A DNA stretch of 6,177 bases, from contig DKCF01000110.1 in assembly GCA_002451435.1 (NCBI GenBank), positions 45,181 through 51,357 on the forward strand. The letters run 5' to 3'. The position numbers were made by a program, and so were the translations under genes. Position 1 is the first letter of the stretch. Each line of letters begins with the position of its first letter. The stretch comes from Bifidobacterium sp. UBA6881. GTDB taxonomy: Bacteria > Actinomycetota > Actinomycetes > Actinomycetales > Bifidobacteriaceae. The notes under the pieces are model-generated. The model saw nothing but the letters and a program-made list of their open reading frames with translations. It was not told the DNA's origin and did not search any database. Shown one piece after another: positions 5,399-6,177 of the stretch.

Positions 5399-5826
5399 GT
5401 TGCCTCTTCTTGGATTTTCGCATGCGTGGCCGGTTCTGGCGGCCTGCATGTTCTTCTTCCGCATGCCATACATGCCGCACCATGCGGACCTGCTATGCCA
5501 TGTGCCGTTGGGGGTGCACCCGTATAGGTGACGGTGCAAGACCATTCTACAGGCCCGCTGTGGAGCAACGAAGAGGTATGTGGGGGCTTATGAGTGACAT
5601 GGGGTGTTGCGAGGCGGGGCGATACGAAGTAACCGATTAGCTCTTGCAATGCATGGGAAAATTTGTTGGGGGGGGGTATTTCGTTGAAAATACTTGGGAG
5701 TTCGCTGATTTTCTCTCCGTAGAGGGTAATAAAAAGCAATATGAGGAAATCAATGTTTTTGTCGGGGGTATGCAATACTTTTCATACGTAAAAGAGAATT
5801 GCGGGTGAGGGGGTAAAGAGGTAGGT
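5399..5826. other. Divergent gene-free region between membrane-protein and presumed priming genes
   Basis: About 430 bases. The left half is GC-rich, with a possible minus-strand -10, TAGAAT (5544-5549), about 145 bases before the membrane-protein start, but no convincing -35. The right half (5640-5800) is notably AT-rich for this window and probably carries the plus-strand promoter: TTGAAA (5684-5689) is a good -35, with GATTTT (5707-5712) as a poor -10 at 17-base spacing. It also holds a nine-G run (5668-5676), the inverted repeat GTATTT/AAATAC (5676-5681, 5688-5693) and GTATG/CATAC (5768-5772, 5783-5787). A 16-codon frame starts at 5741 (MRKSMFLSGVCNTFHT) but has a weak, distant ribosome site. 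No real gene seen. Confidence 0.5.
5668..5676. repeat. Homopolymeric G tract (nine G)
   Basis: Nine consecutive G lie within the AT-rich part of the divergent region, about 150 bases upstream of the presumed priming gene start. They directly follow TTGTT and precede an inverted repeat. Homopolymer runs of this length are prone to slipped-strand change, and poly-G tracts are known phase-variable elements in bacterial surface genes. Confidence 0.85.
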
Positions 5827-6177
5827 ATGTACGAGGGTGAATCCGGTCAGCTCGAAGAGGCGCAGGGGCGTGCGTATGCCGTTTTCGCAGGCAAGCACGA
5901 CGATGCCGGGCAAGGGCGGTCTCGCGCATCACGGCATAAGTCCCGACGGGATTGGGACGACGAGTCACGTTTCGCTGCGGGCGCCCCGATCGAGACCACG
6001 GCGGACTCGTCGGCTCGTCAGGATTCTTCGGCTCGCACCTCGGCGAACGTGAAGTCTGGTTTCCATCCGCGGCCCGAGATGATGACCTTTTCGAACAATC
6101 CGTTCCTGGTCGGCGGCTCGGCGTATGCGCGCACGAAGGTTTTCCGCGCGCCCTCGTGGAGGTATTGGTTCGTTTTC
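5827..6177 (+). CDS. N-terminus of a presumed EPS priming glycosyltransferase (polyprenyl sugar transferase), 3' end outside window
   Basis: The first 117 residues are visible and the frame is open to the window end. The ATG at 5827 has AAAGAGG (5815-5821) five bases upstream, and an in-frame TGA at 5806 bars an earlier start. The first 80 residues are polar and low in hydrophobicity, rich in Asp, Arg, Ser and Ala, with repeats such as SSARQDSSARTSA (61-73). From about 87 the sequence changes to NNPFLVGGSAYARTKVF and then SWRYWFVF at the edge, which looks like the entry to a first membrane helix. This layout, a disordered cytoplasmic head before a membrane bundle, and its position at the start of an EPS cluster fit an undecaprenyl-phosphate sugar phosphotransferase. 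The catalytic domain is not visible, so the function is inference. Another membrane protein of the locus, such as a second Wzz or a flippase, is possible. Confidence 0.7.
   Translation, partial: MYEGESGQLEEAQGRAYAVFAGKHDDAGQGRSRASRHKSRRDWDDESRFAAGAPIETTADSSARQDSSARTSANVKSGFHPRPEMMTFSNNPFLVGGSAYARTKVFRAPSWRYWFVF

Noticed and set aside
5395..5775. Minus-strand open frame of 126 codons across the divergent region
   Set aside because: It spans the G tract and the presumed promoter region, has no ribosome site of note, and its Pro/His/Cys-rich second half looks non-coding.
5741..5791. Possible 16-codon leader peptide before the presumed priming gene
   Set aside because: The ribosome-like AGAGGG is 14 bases away, too far, and no run of regulatory codons or attenuator hairpin with a T-run follows.
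1391..5800. Shared 12-mer CGTAAAAGAGAA near 1396 and 5787
   Set aside because: The match is short and not extended, and it lies in unrelated contexts, so it is probably chance and not an attachment or recombination site.

Overview
The window looks like part of an exopolysaccharide (EPS) / capsule locus of a high-GC Gram-positive bacterium, most likely Bifidobacterium or a close actinobacterial relative. The reasons are the GC-rich codon use, a Wzy-like polymerase next to a fused Wzz/BY-kinase and a low-molecular-weight tyrosine phosphatase, a cell-wall sorting signal of the VAQTG type followed by a hydrophobic anchor and short basic tail, and AGGA-type ribosome sites. The genus is inferred from style, not from a database match.

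Layout, left to right. (1) Positions 1-1442, plus strand: 3' part of a polytopic EPS polymerase, truncated by the window edge. (2) Positions 1452-2957, minus strand: chain-length regulator fused to a bacterial tyrosine kinase. It converges on the polymerase, with 9 bases between the stop codons and a strong shared hairpin inside the polymerase's last codons. (3) Positions 3190-3723, minus: low-molecular-weight protein tyrosine phosphatase, the expected partner of the kinase. (4) Positions 3779-3817: very strong terminator-like hairpin. (5) Positions 3848-4381, minus: small secreted protein with signal peptide and VAQTG anchor. (6) Positions 4382-4785: gene-free stretch with a candidate promoter, palindromes and a tandem 16-base repeat. 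(7) Positions 4786-4992 and 4982-5398, minus: an overlapping pair, a small XRE-type repressor and a four-helix membrane protein. (8) Positions 5399-5826: gene-free divergent region that is locally AT-rich and carries a run of nine G. (9) From 5827, plus: start of a protein that runs off the window, plausibly the EPS priming glycosyltransferase.

How they work together (inference from families): a priming transferase loads the first sugar on undecaprenyl phosphate, the polymerase joins repeat units outside the membrane, and the Wzz/BY-kinase with its phosphatase sets chain length and output through cycling tyrosine phosphorylation. The anchored surface protein and the XRE/membrane-protein pair sit between these EPS genes, on the strand opposite to the polymerase and the presumed priming gene, and may be separately controlled cargo. 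The most interesting lead is the nine-G tract upstream of the presumed priming gene, which could be a slippage-prone switch. No RNA gene, CRISPR array, insertion sequence or transposase was seen.
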